A DNA stretch of 64,000 nucleotides, from contig NZ_PCOV01000006.1 of the NCBI RefSeq assembly GCF_002979435.1, positions 163,149 through 227,148 on the forward strand, given 5' to 3'. Below, in pieces: positions 17,029 to 28,996 of the stretch. The stretch's first letter is position 1. Each line of letters opens with the position of its first letter. Origin of the DNA: Microbacterium sp. MYb66. GTDB lineage: Bacteria > Actinomycetota > Actinomycetes > Actinomycetales > Microbacteriaceae. Made by a program: the position numbers and the translations under genes. The notes under the pieces are model-generated. The model was not told the origin of the DNA, ran no database searches, and worked only from the letters and a program-made list of their open reading frames with translations.

Positions 17029-18040
17029 CCAGCCCCCTGTTGATCTCGCGACCCCAGAAGGGACCGCGATACAGGAACGCGGTATACCCCTGGACGAGGG
17101 TCGCACCGGCATTCAGACGCTCCTGCACATCGGCCGGGGTCTCCACCCCTCCTACCGCGATGACGCAGAAGTCGGCCGGCACGGCATCGCGCACGACGCG
17201 GAGGACTTCGAGCGACCGCTGCTTCAGCGGCGCGCCGGAGAGGCCGCCCGCTCCTGCCGCCTCGACTGTCGCGGCGTCGGTGAGCAGACCGTCGCGACTG
17301 ATAGTGGTGTTGTGCGCGATGATTCCCGCGAGCCCCTCATCCACGGCCATCTGCGCGATAGCCGTGATCTCCTCGTCCGGGAGGTCCGGTGCGATCTTGA
17401 CGAGCAGCGGAGTGGCGCCCGACGCCGCGCGAACCGCGCGCAGCAGAGGCGCGAGCGTCTCGACCGCCTGCAGACCGCGCAGCCCCGGCGTGTTCGGGGA
17501 CGACACGTTCACGGCCAGATAGTCGGCAAGAGGTGCGAGCCGGGTCGCTGAGGCGACGTAGTCCGCGGTCGCATCCTCGACTTCGACCACCCTGCTCTTG
17601 CCGATGTTCACGCCGATCACGGTGTCGGGAGCTCCCCGGCGGAGGCGGGCGAGACGGCGAGCCGCCGCATCGGCACCGGCGTTGTTGAAGCCCATCCGGT
17701 TGATGACGGCGCGGTCGGCGACCAGACGGAACAGGCGGGGCTTCGGGTTCCCTTCCTGGGGAATCGCCGTCACGGTGCCGACCTCGACGTGACCGAAGCC
17801 CAATGCGGCGAGACCGCGCACACCGACCGCGTTCTTGTCGAAACCGGCCGCGACGCCGAACGGCGAGGGGAACGTGAGCCCGAGCGCCTCGACGCGGAGC
17901 GACGGGTCGGGCCGCGTGAGCGCGCGCGTCGCCCAGGAGAAGGGAGGCGCACCGAGGACACGAACCACCGCCATGCCGGCGTGGTGGGCGAACTCGGGGT
18001 CGAAGCGCGAGAGGACAGCGCGAAAGAGCAGCGGATACAT
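17003..18040 (-). CDS. pyrD: Dihydroorotate dehydrogenase (quinone), class 2
   Basis: A 345-residue flavoenzyme of pyrimidine synthesis that oxidises dihydroorotate and passes electrons to membrane quinone. The N-terminal helical extension (MYPLLFRAVLSRFDPEFAHH) is the class 2 membrane-associating segment. FMN/substrate motifs include PFGVAAGFDKN, NRMGFNNAG, VNVSSPNTPGLRGLQ (class 2 uses the catalytic Ser here) and GLSGAPLKQRS. The start is ATG 18040, 11 nt from the nrdR stop; a TAATCT hexamer overlaps that stop and could drive a leaderless transcript. Confidence 0.95.
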   Translation of the reverse strand: MYPLLFRAVLSRFDPEFAHHAGMAVVRVLGAPPFSWATRALTRPDPSLRVEALGLTFPSPFGVAAGFDKNAVGVRGLAALGFGHVEVGTVTAIPQEGNPKPRLFRLVADRAVINRMGFNNAGADAAARRLARLRRGAPDTVIGVNIGKSRVVEVEDATADYVASATRLAPLADYLAVNVSSPNTPGLRGLQAVETLAPLLRAVRAASGATPLLVKIAPDLPDEEITAIAQMAVDEGLAGIIAHNTTISRDGLLTDAATVEAAGAGGLSGAPLKQRSLEVLRVVRDAVPADFCVIAVGGVETPADVQERLNAGATLVQGYTAFLYRGPFWGREINRGLVSRGTVRA

Positions 18041-18047
18041 CCCTGCC

Positions 18048-18053
18048 AGATTA
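18048..18053 (-). promoter_or_regulatory. Putative -10 of pyrD
   Basis: TAATCT on the - strand, 7 nt before the pyrD ATG and overlapping the nrdR TAA stop. Confidence 0.45.
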
Positions 18054-18521
18054 CCGGTCCTCGAGCTCCTGCTCCGTGTGGTCGGCGCGCAGATCGGTGA
18101 TCGCGGCCTCGAAGTCCTCCAGGGAGTCGAACGCCTGGTAGACGCTGGCGAAGCGCAGGAACGCGACCTCGTCGAGGTCGCGCAGCGGTCCGAGGATAGC
18201 GAGACCGATCTCGTTCGTGTCGAGCTGCGAGACGCCGGTCTGTCGGACGGCCTCTTCCACACGCTGCGCGAGGATGGCGAGGTCGGCTTCCGTCACCGGT
18301 CGCCCCTGGCAGGCCTTCCGCACGCCGGTGATGACCTTCTCCCGGCTGAACGGCTCCATCACACCGGAGCGCTTGATGACGTTGAGGCTCGCAGTCTCGG
18401 TGGTCGTGAAGCGCCCACCGCACTCCGGGCACTGCCGACGTCGTCTGATCGAGAGTCCGTCGTCACTGGTTCGAGAATCGATGACGCGGGAGTCGGAGTG
18501 ACGACAGAAGGGGCAGTGCAT
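18051..18521 (-). CDS. nrdR: Transcriptional repressor NrdR
   Basis: A 156-residue regulator of ribonucleotide reductase genes. The N-terminal zinc ribbon is visible as CPFC and CPECGGRF (four Cys), followed by an ATP-cone (about 49-139: [24 protein letters not shown]) that senses ATP/dATP. Length is typical. It is encoded just after hisD with a TAGGAT hexamer overlapping the hisD stop, 7 nt before ATG 18521. No nrd genes are in the window. Confidence 0.95.
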   Translation of the reverse strand: MHCPFCRHSDSRVIDSRTSDDGLSIRRRRQCPECGGRFTTTETASLNVIKRSGVMEPFSREKVITGVRKACQGRPVTEADLAILAQRVEEAVRQTGVSQLDTNEIGLAILGPLRDLDEVAFLRFASVYQAFDSLEDFEAAITDLRADHTEQELEDR

Positions 18522-18528
18522 CTGACCG

Positions 18529-18534
18529 ATCCTA
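18529..18534 (-). promoter_or_regulatory. Putative -10 of nrdR
   Basis: TAGGAT on the - strand, 7 nt before ATG 18521 and overlapping the hisD stop; leaderless spacing. Confidence 0.5.
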
Positions 18535-19836
18535 CGCGGTGAAGCGAGCCTCGATCGCCTCGCCGTGCGCGGGAAGCACCTCGGTGTCGGCGAGGGCGAC
18601 GACTCCCGCTCTCACGGCGGCCAGCGCGGCCCTGTCATAGGAGATGACCTGCTGAGGACGGAGGAACGTGTACGCGCCGAGACCGGGCGCGTACCGCGCC
18701 TGTCCGCCGGTCGGCAGGACGTGATTGCTCCCCGCCATGTAGTCACCGAGACTGACCGGCGTCTGGTCGCCGACGAAGACGGCACCGGCGCTGGTGAACG
18801 CGGCTGCCGCCTCTTCGGCGTCGACGAGGTGCAGCTCGAGGTGCTCCGGCGCATACGCATTGCTGAAGGCAGTCGCCATGGCGCGGTCGTCGACGAGGAC
18901 GATCGCGGACTGCGGCCCGGCCAGCGCCGCACCGACGCGTTCGCTGTGTCGCGTCGCTGCGGCGATCCGCTCCACTGCGCTTGCGACCTGCTCGGCCACC
19001 TCCGCGGCATCGGTGACCAGAACGGCGGACGCCTGTTCGTCGTGCTCGGCCTGGCTGACGAGGTCGGCGGCGATCAGACGCGGATCAGCATCGGCATCGG
19101 CGACGACCAGGATCTCCGTGGCGCCCGCCTCCGAATCCGTGCCGACGACGCCGGCGACGGCACGCTTGGCGGACGCGACGTAGTTGTTGCCGGGGCCGGA
19201 GACGACATCGACAGGATCCAGGCCGAGCGACGGGACACCGTGCGCGAAGGCTCCGATCGCGCCGGCTCCACCCATCGCATAGACCTCGGTGACGCCCAGA
19301 AGCGCGGCGGCGGCGAGGATCGTCGGGTGGATCCGTCCCCCCTGATCGGCCTGCGGGGGCGAGGCCAGGGCGATCTGTTCGACACCCGCGACCTGCGCCG
19401 GGACGACGTTCATGATCACGCTGGACGGATAGACCGCCTTGCCGCCCGGGATGTACACGCCGACACGGTGCACCGGCTGCCAGCGCTGGGTGATGACGGC
19501 GCCCTCTCCGATCCGGGTGACCTGGGTCGGAGGAACCTGGGCGGCAGAAGCGAGTCTCACCCGACGGATAGCCTCCTCGAGTGCCGCTCGCACGTCGGGG
19601 GCCAGAGCGGTCAGCGCCTCGGTGATGTGCGCCTCGGGGACGCGGACATCGTGCCCGGTCACCGCGTCGAACTGCTCCGCCTGCTCCCGAAGTGCCGTCT
19701 CCCCGCGCTCACGCACGTCCTCGACGATGCGTGCGGCGGTATCGAGCGCCTCGGCACGTGCCTGTGTGGCTCGAGGCACCGCAGCGAGCATGTCGGCGGG
19801 CGAGAGCTCGCGCCCTCGCAGATCGATCGTTCGCAT
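18532..19836 (-). CDS. hisD: Histidinol dehydrogenase
   Basis: A 434-residue zinc enzyme for the last two oxidations of histidine synthesis (histidinol to histidine). Signatures are [33 protein letters not shown] (cofactor region), [13 protein letters not shown] and [14 protein letters not shown] with the catalytic Glu-His. Other his genes are not in the window. The start is ATG 19836; the longer frame to 19911 reads into the upstream membrane protein gene. It begins 1 bp after that gene ends. Confidence 0.95.
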   Translation of the reverse strand: MRTIDLRGRELSPADMLAAVPRATQARAEALDTAARIVEDVRERGETALREQAEQFDAVTGHDVRVPEAHITEALTALAPDVRAALEEAIRRVRLASAAQVPPTQVTRIGEGAVITQRWQPVHRVGVYIPGGKAVYPSSVIMNVVPAQVAGVEQIALASPPQADQGGRIHPTILAAAALLGVTEVYAMGGAGAIGAFAHGVPSLGLDPVDVVSGPGNNYVASAKRAVAGVVGTDSEAGATEILVVADADADPRLIAADLVSQAEHDEQASAVLVTDAAEVAEQVASAVERIAAATRHSERVGAALAGPQSAIVLVDDRAMATAFSNAYAPEHLELHLVDAEEAAAAFTSAGAVFVGDQTPVSLGDYMAGSNHVLPTGGQARYAPGLGAYTFLRPQQVISYDRAALAAVRAGVVALADTEVLPAHGEAIEARFTA

Positions 19837-19837
19837 G

Positions 19838-20998
19838 TCAGCCTTTCGTGATGTCGGAGATGTCGTGGAGGTAGCCGATCCGTCCGTCGTCATGTCGGAC
19901 GACGTACGCACCTCCGCGGTCCTCGATCACAAGAGCCCAGGCGCTCGGGCCGATACGGAAAAGCGGTTCTCCGCGCTCATCGTGCACGTCGCGCTCCGAG
20001 GGCGCGAGAATCCAGAACGGCTGGGCGGCCGGGACAGCCTCGCGCGGGTTCGTCGCCTCGAGATCGGCGACCTCGAAGCGACTCGTCTCGGTCGCATCGG
20101 CGTCGGCGAACACGTCGCCCGTCTCGACGCGCGCCGCTGTCTCCAGGAGCGATTCGATGCTGCCCGTGTCCGAGACGATCTCGGGTTCGACTGCCCGCGA
20201 GCGGCGCGCGTAGGTCGGCACGTAATGCTCGTCCGCGGTCGATTGCTCAGTGCCGGTGCCTCCGCCGGAGGCGTGAGCGGTGAGGGGCACCTGCTCCGCG
20301 AGATCGAGACGCGAGACCTCGTCGGTATCGAGGCGGTCTTCGACCACAATCTCGACATCCGTGACCGATTCGCCGACCGCGATCGGCCCGTCGGCGGGAG
20401 TCTGCTCGGGACGCGGGCGGGCGATCACAGGACGTACCGGGTTCGCATTCCGGTGAGCCAGCGTCACGAGGCGACCGTGGAAGTCTTCCTTCAGTCCAGG
20501 CACGAGCGGGGCGAACACCGTGAGCACGACCAGCGCGAGGGCGGCGACGACCATCACCACGCCGTTCCACGGGAGTCCCCAATAGCCGGTGGCGATCAGT
20601 CCGGAGATGGTGAGCCACAGATTGCCGACCCAGACGACGGCCGCGACGGAGAACGCCACCGAGGCGAACTGGTCGATGCCCAGCGAGCCGACGCGGCGGA
20701 TGCCGTCGGGCGAGAAGCGGCGCAGGACGAGGAGGAACACAGCGACGGTCGGCACAGCGATCGGAAGGATCCACTGGATGCCGACGCCCCAGAGCGAGAC
20801 GCCTCCCGCCAGGGGGAAGAACGACAGGACGAACGACACCAGCCACACCCCGACGATGAGCAGCTCGCGCAGGGTGAAACCGAGGATTCCGTACTCTGGG
20901 GTCACCTCGTCGTCGTAGAGGACGCCGTCGTCATCGCTGAAGACCGAGTCCTCTTCCTCCAGCTCGGGGAGATCCGGGTCGGGGATGTCCGTGCTCAT
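19838..20998 (-). CDS. Membrane protein of unknown function
   Basis: A 386-residue protein. The first ~45 residues are very acidic (DIPDPDLPELEEEDSVFSDDD), followed by four hydrophobic helices between about 45 and 165, arranged as two pairs. The rest is cytoplasmic, about 220 residues, polar, and ends in a compact region (FWILAPSERDVHDERGEPLF, then WALVIEDRGGAYVVRHDDGR) resembling a small beta-rich sensory or binding domain. I do not recognise a family. It lies between dnaE and hisD and is probably co-transcribed with hisD and nrdR. Confidence 0.75.
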   Translation of the reverse strand: MSTDIPDPDLPELEEEDSVFSDDDGVLYDDEVTPEYGILGFTLRELLIVGVWLVSFVLSFFPLAGGVSLWGVGIQWILPIAVPTVAVFLLVLRRFSPDGIRRVGSLGIDQFASVAFSVAAVVWVGNLWLTISGLIATGYWGLPWNGVVMVVAALALVVLTVFAPLVPGLKEDFHGRLVTLAHRNANPVRPVIARPRPEQTPADGPIAVGESVTDVEIVVEDRLDTDEVSRLDLAEQVPLTAHASGGGTGTEQSTADEHYVPTYARRSRAVEPEIVSDTGSIESLLETAARVETGDVFADADATETSRFEVADLEATNPREAVPAAQPFWILAPSERDVHDERGEPLFRIGPSAWALVIEDRGGAYVVRHDDGRIGYLHDISDITKG

Positions 20999-21069
20999 GA
21001 GTGGTCCTTTCGTCACAGTGCTCGACGGGGGCGTTCGTCGTGCTGCCGACGGCTCACGATCCTACCCGC

Positions 21070-24588
<3,519 letters not shown>

Positions 24589-24594
24589 GCTTCG

Positions 24595-24600
24595 AGTCTA
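24595..24600 (-). promoter_or_regulatory. Putative -10 of dnaE
   Basis: TAGACT on the - strand, 6 nt before ATG 24588; leaderless spacing. Confidence 0.55.
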
Positions 24601-24605
24601 AGGTG

Positions 24606-24638
24606 GGGCCCCGACACCGGAGGTCGGTGTCGGGGCCC
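24606..24638 (-). terminator. Hairpin terminator upstream of dnaE
   Basis: A 14-bp perfect GC stem (24606-24619 with 24625-24638) and 5-nt loop. It lies downstream of the sigma/partner locus and its remnant, and would separate that transcription from the dnaE promoter. Confidence 0.65.
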
Positions 24639-24654
24639 TGGGACGCCCCTCCGG

Positions 24655-24922
24655 TTAGGGCAGCGCGTCGACGATCGCGGCGGTGAACGTCTTACGGATG
24701 TCCGGGACATCCGTCGGGACCATGTCTCCAGCCGCGTCATCGGTCCGATCGAACCGGATGCTCAGCTGCGTCACCCATCCGGTCGCCGTGTCGATCGAGA
24801 TCCACTGCGTCTGCGGGGAGTCGATGGCGGTCACGCGGAGCCGGTAGGTGACGACGGTCCCGTCGGCCGCCACCACCTCTGTGCCCGAGCGACCGCTGAA
24901 TGATCTCGCTGTCTGTGCTCAC
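24655..24922 (-). pseudogene. Deletion-fused remnant of a sigma factor/membrane partner pair
   Basis: Two pieces of a second copy of the neighbouring gene pair. From GTG 24922 the first ~13 codons (VSTDSEIIQRSL) match the N-terminus of the intact ECF sigma factor at 26680 (STDSEIIRRSL). About 24880-24885 the homology switches, in another frame, to the last ~70 codons of the membrane partner: ISIDTATGWVTQL and PDIRKTFTAAIVDALP mirror AAIDMSTGLVTET and PDSRRSYSVSVVDTAP of the intact gene. The frames do not match across the junction, so neither protein is made. The simplest explanation is an internal deletion after duplication. Confidence 0.75.
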
Positions 24923-24963
24923 ACCATCTATTGCTCCGAAATCCACCGACGGTTCGAAACTCG

Positions 24964-26094
24964 TCACGGAGCAGTGTCGACGACGGACACCGAATACGAG
25001 CGTCGCGAGTCTGGCACCGCATCGGGCACGAGTGCGGAGCCGGAACCGCTCGTGACCGTGGTCTCCGTCACGAGACCGGTGCTCATGTCGATCGCAGCCG
25101 TCCGGCGCACCGTCGTGGGGTTGCCCGCGAGGTCCTCGATCGGGGTCACCAGAGCGACCGTGAAGACGTTTCCTGCGACGCCCGTGAGCTCGAATCCATC
25201 GAGCATGCTCAGGGCGGTGTACATCGCAGCGCGTACCTCTGCCGACCCGATGTTCTTGGAGAGAAGCTCGATCAGCAGCCAGCCGACCTTGGTGTTATGC
25301 GCCTCGGGCGGCGTGTCCTGGTGCTCATCGATCCAGTCGATGAGCTGTGCGGGATCCTTCGGCATCGATTCGAGGAAGTCCACGAGCAGGGTGCTTCCTT
25401 CGACCGTCGTCCACGGTGCGAGAGGGCCACCGACCATGCTGGTCGGCCCGGACGGCGCGGAGCCCGCCCCCGCGTCGAGCAGATACTGCTGCAGCCCCTG
25501 CTGGGCGTCCTGTCCATAGAGAGTGCCCGTCGCACTGGACGTGCCGAGGTATCGCCACTCGCCATGTGGATCCGCCGGCACGTAGGTCTCGAACGTTCCG
25601 CCCATCTCCCAGGCGCCGGTCGCGGTCGACCTGTCCGCCGCGAGCTCACCCCAGCCGTTGACCGGCTCGTAGTACACGACATCGTGCAGGTCCGCCTGGA
25701 TTCGGAGGTACTGCCCCGGCGCGACGGTCAGCCCCGAGAAGGTCGCGGCAGCAGTGCCCGCCGCCCCGAACGCGCTCGAAACCGTGAGCGGCTCGACCGT
25801 CGGCTGCGGAGTGGGACTCGGCTCGACCGACGGTCGAGGCTCCGGGGTGGGCACAGCCTCGACACGGCCTGCCGGCGGCGCGAACGCGTTCACGACCAGG
25901 ACTCCAGCGGTGACCGCGGCAGCGGCGCCCACGAGTCCGGACGCGATGATCCAGCCCCGACGTGCAGCGCGCTGCCGAACGGGCTGTGGCGCACCGTGGA
26001 TCTCGGTGAGCAGCCGCTGACGTGCGGTCGAGATGTTCTCCTCGGCGCCCTCGATCTCCGGACGCGTCTGCGTGACCTTCTCAAAAACGTTCAT
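24964..26094 (-). CDS. Membrane protein partnered with ECF sigma factor (CU044_5270-like)
   Basis: A 376-residue protein with a cytoplasmic N-terminus of ~45 residues (MNVFEKVTQTRPEIEGAEENI), one membrane helix (about 50-70), a Pro/Glu/Thr-rich stalk (PTPEPRPSVEPSPTPQPTVEP) and a large extracytoplasmic domain. The layout fits an anti-sigma-like partner of the CU044_5270 family, but there is no HxxxCxxC zinc motif, so anti-sigma function is inferred from genetic linkage. The start is ATG 26094, overlapping the sigma gene by 14 bp. The C-terminal ~70 residues are duplicated in the remnant just downstream. Confidence 0.75.
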   Translation of the reverse strand: MNVFEKVTQTRPEIEGAEENISTARQRLLTEIHGAPQPVRQRAARRGWIIASGLVGAAAAVTAGVLVVNAFAPPAGRVEAVPTPEPRPSVEPSPTPQPTVEPLTVSSAFGAAGTAAATFSGLTVAPGQYLRIQADLHDVVYYEPVNGWGELAADRSTATGAWEMGGTFETYVPADPHGEWRYLGTSSATGTLYGQDAQQGLQQYLLDAGAGSAPSGPTSMVGGPLAPWTTVEGSTLLVDFLESMPKDPAQLIDWIDEHQDTPPEAHNTKVGWLLIELLSKNIGSAEVRAAMYTALSMLDGFELTGVAGNVFTVALVTPIEDLAGNPTTVRRTAAIDMSTGLVTETTVTSGSGSALVPDAVPDSRRSYSVSVVDTAP

Positions 26095-26680
26095 GGGAGA
26101 CTCCTTCCTGCTCGACCTCGACCGACTGTGCGTGTGCCTGCGCCCTGCGCGCCGGATCCAGACGGCGGCGCACACGGTTCAACCGTGACCGAACGGTCCC
26201 CACCGGCACTCCGAGCGCCGTCGCGACCTCGTCATAGGTCAGGCCGTGCCAGGCATAGAGCAGCAGCGTCTCGCGGTCCTTCGGCGCGAGCGCGGCGATC
26301 CGGGACTTCATCGACTTCACCCGACGTTCCGCATCGACCCTCGTCATCGCTTCGTCGACCCCACCCTCCGACGAATGCTCCTCGCCCGTGACGGATGCCG
26401 CGAACGACCGCCAATGCTTCGCCTCCACCGCCCGGTGCCTGCGAATCAGGCGCGAGGCGATGCCGAGCAGCCAGGGCACTGCCGATTCGACGTCGGCGTC
26501 GTAGTCGGCACGGCGGCGGAAAGCGACGAGGAACGTCTCGCTCAACACGTCTTCCGCGGCATGCCGTCCGATGCGATAGGTCGCGAAGGCGTTCACGGCG
26601 CGCGAATGTCGGTCGAAGAGCTCGGCGAATGCCGGCGGATGCGTCAGAGATCGTCTGATGATCTCGCTGTCAGTGCTCAC
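26081..26680 (-). CDS. ECF-type RNA polymerase sigma factor
   Basis: A 199-residue sigma-70 family member with only regions 2 and 4. Region 2 spans about residues 15-85 (FAELFDRHSRAVNAFATYRIG, then AAEDVLSETFLVAFRR and the W-containing 2.4 segment). Region 4 is at about 130-180 (LAPKDRETLLLYAWHGLTYDEVA, then GTVRSRLNRVRRRLD). The start is GTG 26680. It overlaps its membrane partner gene. The 33 bp upstream are conserved in the remnant copy, with GAACCG at the same distance, suggesting autoregulation. Confidence 0.9.
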   Translation of the reverse strand: MSTDSEIIRRSLTHPPAFAELFDRHSRAVNAFATYRIGRHAAEDVLSETFLVAFRRRADYDADVESAVPWLLGIASRLIRRHRAVEAKHWRSFAASVTGEEHSSEGGVDEAMTRVDAERRVKSMKSRIAALAPKDRETLLLYAWHGLTYDEVATALGVPVGTVRSRLNRVRRRLDPARRAQAHAQSVEVEQEGVSHERF

Positions 26681-26713
26681 GCTGTGTATTGGTCGTTATC
26701 CGCCGAACGGTTC
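26681..26713 (-). promoter_or_regulatory. Putative autoregulatory ECF promoter
   Basis: GAACCG (- strand, 26713-26708) lies 28 nt upstream of the sigma GTG. The remnant locus has GAACCG (24955-24950) at exactly the same distance from its GTG, followed in both by GG-GGAT and CAATA elements. GAACC is a typical ECF -35 core. It overlaps the stop codon of the upstream GNAT gene. Confidence 0.5.
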
Positions 26714-27320
26714 ACGCTTTCTTCGTCTTGCTCGACTTCTTCCCCGATGTCCGAAGATCGAGTCGCATCAGGACCCGGGGGAACCCGTCGAGCACTGACT
26801 CGGTGTCGGCCGCCTTCACGAAACCGGCGCTCTCGAAGAGCGCCCGTGTACCCACGTACGCCATCGTCAGATTCACCTTCTCCCCGCGGTTGTCGACCGG
26901 GTAGCCCTCGATGGCCGGAGCGCCGCGCTCCCTCGCGAACGCGACAGCACCCTCGATCAGCGCATGCGAGATCCCCTGCTTCCGATGGCCGGGACGCACG
27001 CGGATGCACCACAGCGACCAGACATCGAGGTCGTCGACGTGCGGGATCAGCCGGTTGCGTGCGAAGCTCGTGTCGGTCCGCGGATGCACGGCCGCCCAGC
27101 CGACGGGCTCGTCGTCCAGATACGCGATCACACCCGGCGGCGGATCCTCGTGGCAGAGCTGGCGGACCCGGTCGGCACGAGCCTCGCCCTTCAGCGCGAC
27201 GTTCTCTTTGCTGCCGATGCGGTAGCTCAGGCAGAAGCACACGTTGGACGTCGGCTTCTTCGGCCCCACCAGTGTCGCGACGTCGTCGAACACGGTCGCC
27301 GGGCGAACCTCGATGGTCAT
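26712..27320 (-). CDS. GNAT family N-acetyltransferase
   Basis: A 202-residue acetyltransferase. The acetyl-CoA loop is in VRPGHRKQGISHALIEGAV, preceded by WSLWCIRV and followed by GTRALFESAGFVKA, the last strand of the fold. The N-terminal NVCFCLSYRIG segment is typical of a GNAT subgroup with WxxxHP (here VGWAAVHPR). Substrate unknown. The C-terminus is Lys-rich (GKKSSKTKKA). The start is ATG 27320; the 18-bp longer frame is less likely. Its stop lies inside the putative promoter of the sigma factor gene. Confidence 0.85.
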   Translation of the reverse strand: MTIEVRPATVFDDVATLVGPKKPTSNVCFCLSYRIGSKENVALKGEARADRVRQLCHEDPPPGVIAYLDDEPVGWAAVHPRTDTSFARNRLIPHVDDLDVWSLWCIRVRPGHRKQGISHALIEGAVAFARERGAPAIEGYPVDNRGEKVNLTMAYVGTRALFESAGFVKAADTESVLDGFPRVLMRLDLRTSGKKSSKTKKA

Positions 27321-27368
27321 GCGCTCAGTGTCGCGCACTTCACGGACATCCTGAGGGAGAAGCGCGGT

Positions 27369-28295
27369 CTACTCGCCGCGCAGCACGTCCAACGCGTGAC
27401 GGAAGTCATCGGGATACGGAGACTCGAACTGCACCCAGTCCCCCGTCGCCGGGTGGGCGAACGCCAGCCGATGAGCATGCAGCCACTGACGGGTGAGCCC
27501 CAGTCGTGCCGACATGGTCGGGTCGGCGCCGTACAGCGGGTCCCCGACGCACGGATGCCGGTGCGCGGCCATGTGCACGCGGATCTGGTGAGTGCGGCCG
27601 GTCTCGAGGTGGATCTCGAGCAATGATGCCCCGGGGAACGCCTCGAGCGTCTCGTAGTGCGTGACCGATGGCTTCCCGTCCGGGACGACGGCGAACTTCC
27701 AGGAGTGGTTCGGATGACGGCCGATCGGTGCATCGATCGTCCCCGCCAACGGATCGGGATGCCCCTGGACGACTGCGTGATAGATCTTCTCCACCGTGCG
27801 GACCTTGAACGCCTGCTTCAGGACCGTGTAGGCGTGCTCGGACTTCGCGACGACCATCAGGCCGCTGGTGCCGACATCCAGACGGTGCACGACCCCCTGA
27901 CGCTCCGGAGCGCCGCTGGTCGCGACGCGGAAACCCGCCGCGGCGAGGGCTCCGACGACAGTGGGTCCCTCCCACCCGACAGAGGGATGCGCGGCGACAC
28001 CGGTCGGTTTGTCGACCACGACGATGTCGTCGTCGTCGTACACGATGCCCAGCTCGGGCACCGCGATCGGGACGATCTTCGGTGCCTCCTTCGGCTGCCA
28101 TTCGACGTCGAGCCAGCCGCCGCCGCGCAGGCGGTCCGACTTGTCGAGCGTCACCCCGTCCAGACGCACGCCACCGGCGGCGGCGACGTCAGCCGCGAAC
28201 GTGCGGGAGAACCCCATCAGCTTCGCCAGCGCAGCGTCGACGCGCGTCCCGTCCAAACCGTCGGGAACGGGCAGAGACCGTGACTCCACGGTCAA
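27369..28295 (-). CDS. RluD/RluA-family pseudouridine synthase
   Basis: A 308-residue RNA pseudouridine synthase. An N-terminal S4 RNA-binding domain ([29 protein letters not shown]) precedes the catalytic domain, whose active Asp lies in [16 protein letters not shown]. The family converts specific uridines, in RluD those of 23S rRNA helix 69; the exact target here is inferred. The start may be TTG 28295, which overlaps the lspA stop codon, or GTG 28289. The lspA-rluD order is common in bacteria. Confidence 0.93.
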   Translation of the reverse strand: MTVESRSLPVPDGLDGTRVDAALAKLMGFSRTFAADVAAAGGVRLDGVTLDKSDRLRGGGWLDVEWQPKEAPKIVPIAVPELGIVYDDDDIVVVDKPTGVAAHPSVGWEGPTVVGALAAAGFRVATSGAPERQGVVHRLDVGTSGLMVVAKSEHAYTVLKQAFKVRTVEKIYHAVVQGHPDPLAGTIDAPIGRHPNHSWKFAVVPDGKPSVTHYETLEAFPGASLLEIHLETGRTHQIRVHMAAHRHPCVGDPLYGADPTMSARLGLTRQWLHAHRLAFAHPATGDWVQFESPYPDDFRHALDVLRGE

Positions 28296-28987
28296 CGCCC
28301 TTCCGATGCGGGAGCAGCATCCTCCGAAGGCGCGTCGTCGTCGGTCGCGAGTTCTGTTCCCGCGGTCTTCGTCGAGACGTCGTCCCCATCCACGAAGTCG
28401 GCATCCGTCTCGGTCGCGGCCACAGCAGCTGCGGCGGCCGCTTCGGCCTCTTCCTCGGTCTCGACCACGGCGTGATCACGTTCCCGAGTGCCGTCGAAGC
28501 GGAGGCCGAAGACCACGAGCAGGGCGACCGAGATCATGCCCGTCACGATGAAGATGTCCGCGACGTTGAAGATCGCCGGCATCATCCACGGCATCGAGAT
28601 CATGTCGACCACGTGCCCGACCGGGAATCCCGGTTCACGGAACAGCCGATCGCTGAGATTGCCCAGGACGCCGCCGAGCAAGCAGCCGAGAACGACGGCC
28701 CAGAGTCGCGAACGAAGCCCGAACGCCTTCCAGATGATCACGGATGCGACCACTGCAAGGGCGATCGTGAAGATCCAGGTGACCTCTGACCCGAGAGAGA
28801 AGGCTGCTCCGGGGTTTCGGACGTAGTACAGCTGAAGGAACTCACCGAGCACCGGTACCGGCTCCTGCAACGGCAGGTTCTCGATCGTGAGGTACTTCAC
28901 AAACTGATCGGCGGCCAGTACGAGCGCTGCGAGAATCGCAACGACCGCACCGGCCGCCGACCGACGAAGGGGACGGCGTCCTGACAA
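28292..28987 (-). CDS. lspA: Lipoprotein signal peptidase (signal peptidase II)
   Basis: A 231-residue aspartic membrane protease that cleaves prolipoproteins after lipidation. Four membrane helices, and the two catalytic Asp in GNLSDRLF and FNVADIFIV; also DQFVKYL and NPGAAFSLG. The core ends near residue 165. The remaining ~65 residues are a cytoplasmic, Ala/Glu/Asp-rich tail, longer than in most homologues. The probable start is TTG 28987. Its substrates would include the lipoproteins of this window (such as CtaC). Confidence 0.93.
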   Translation of the reverse strand: MSGRRPLRRSAAGAVVAILAALVLAADQFVKYLTIENLPLQEPVPVLGEFLQLYYVRNPGAAFSLGSEVTWIFTIALAVVASVIIWKAFGLRSRLWAVVLGCLLGGVLGNLSDRLFREPGFPVGHVVDMISMPWMMPAIFNVADIFIVTGMISVALLVVFGLRFDGTRERDHAVVETEEEAEAAAAAAVAATETDADFVDGDDVSTKTAGTELATDDDAPSEDAAPASEGR

Positions 28988-28996
28988 GAGGGCGCC

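Noticed and set aside
16456..18040. Sequencing error at the 26-bp convergent overlap of the DUF3043 gene and pyrD
   Set aside because: Both proteins are full length with normal C-termini, and short convergent overlaps are common in compact genomes.
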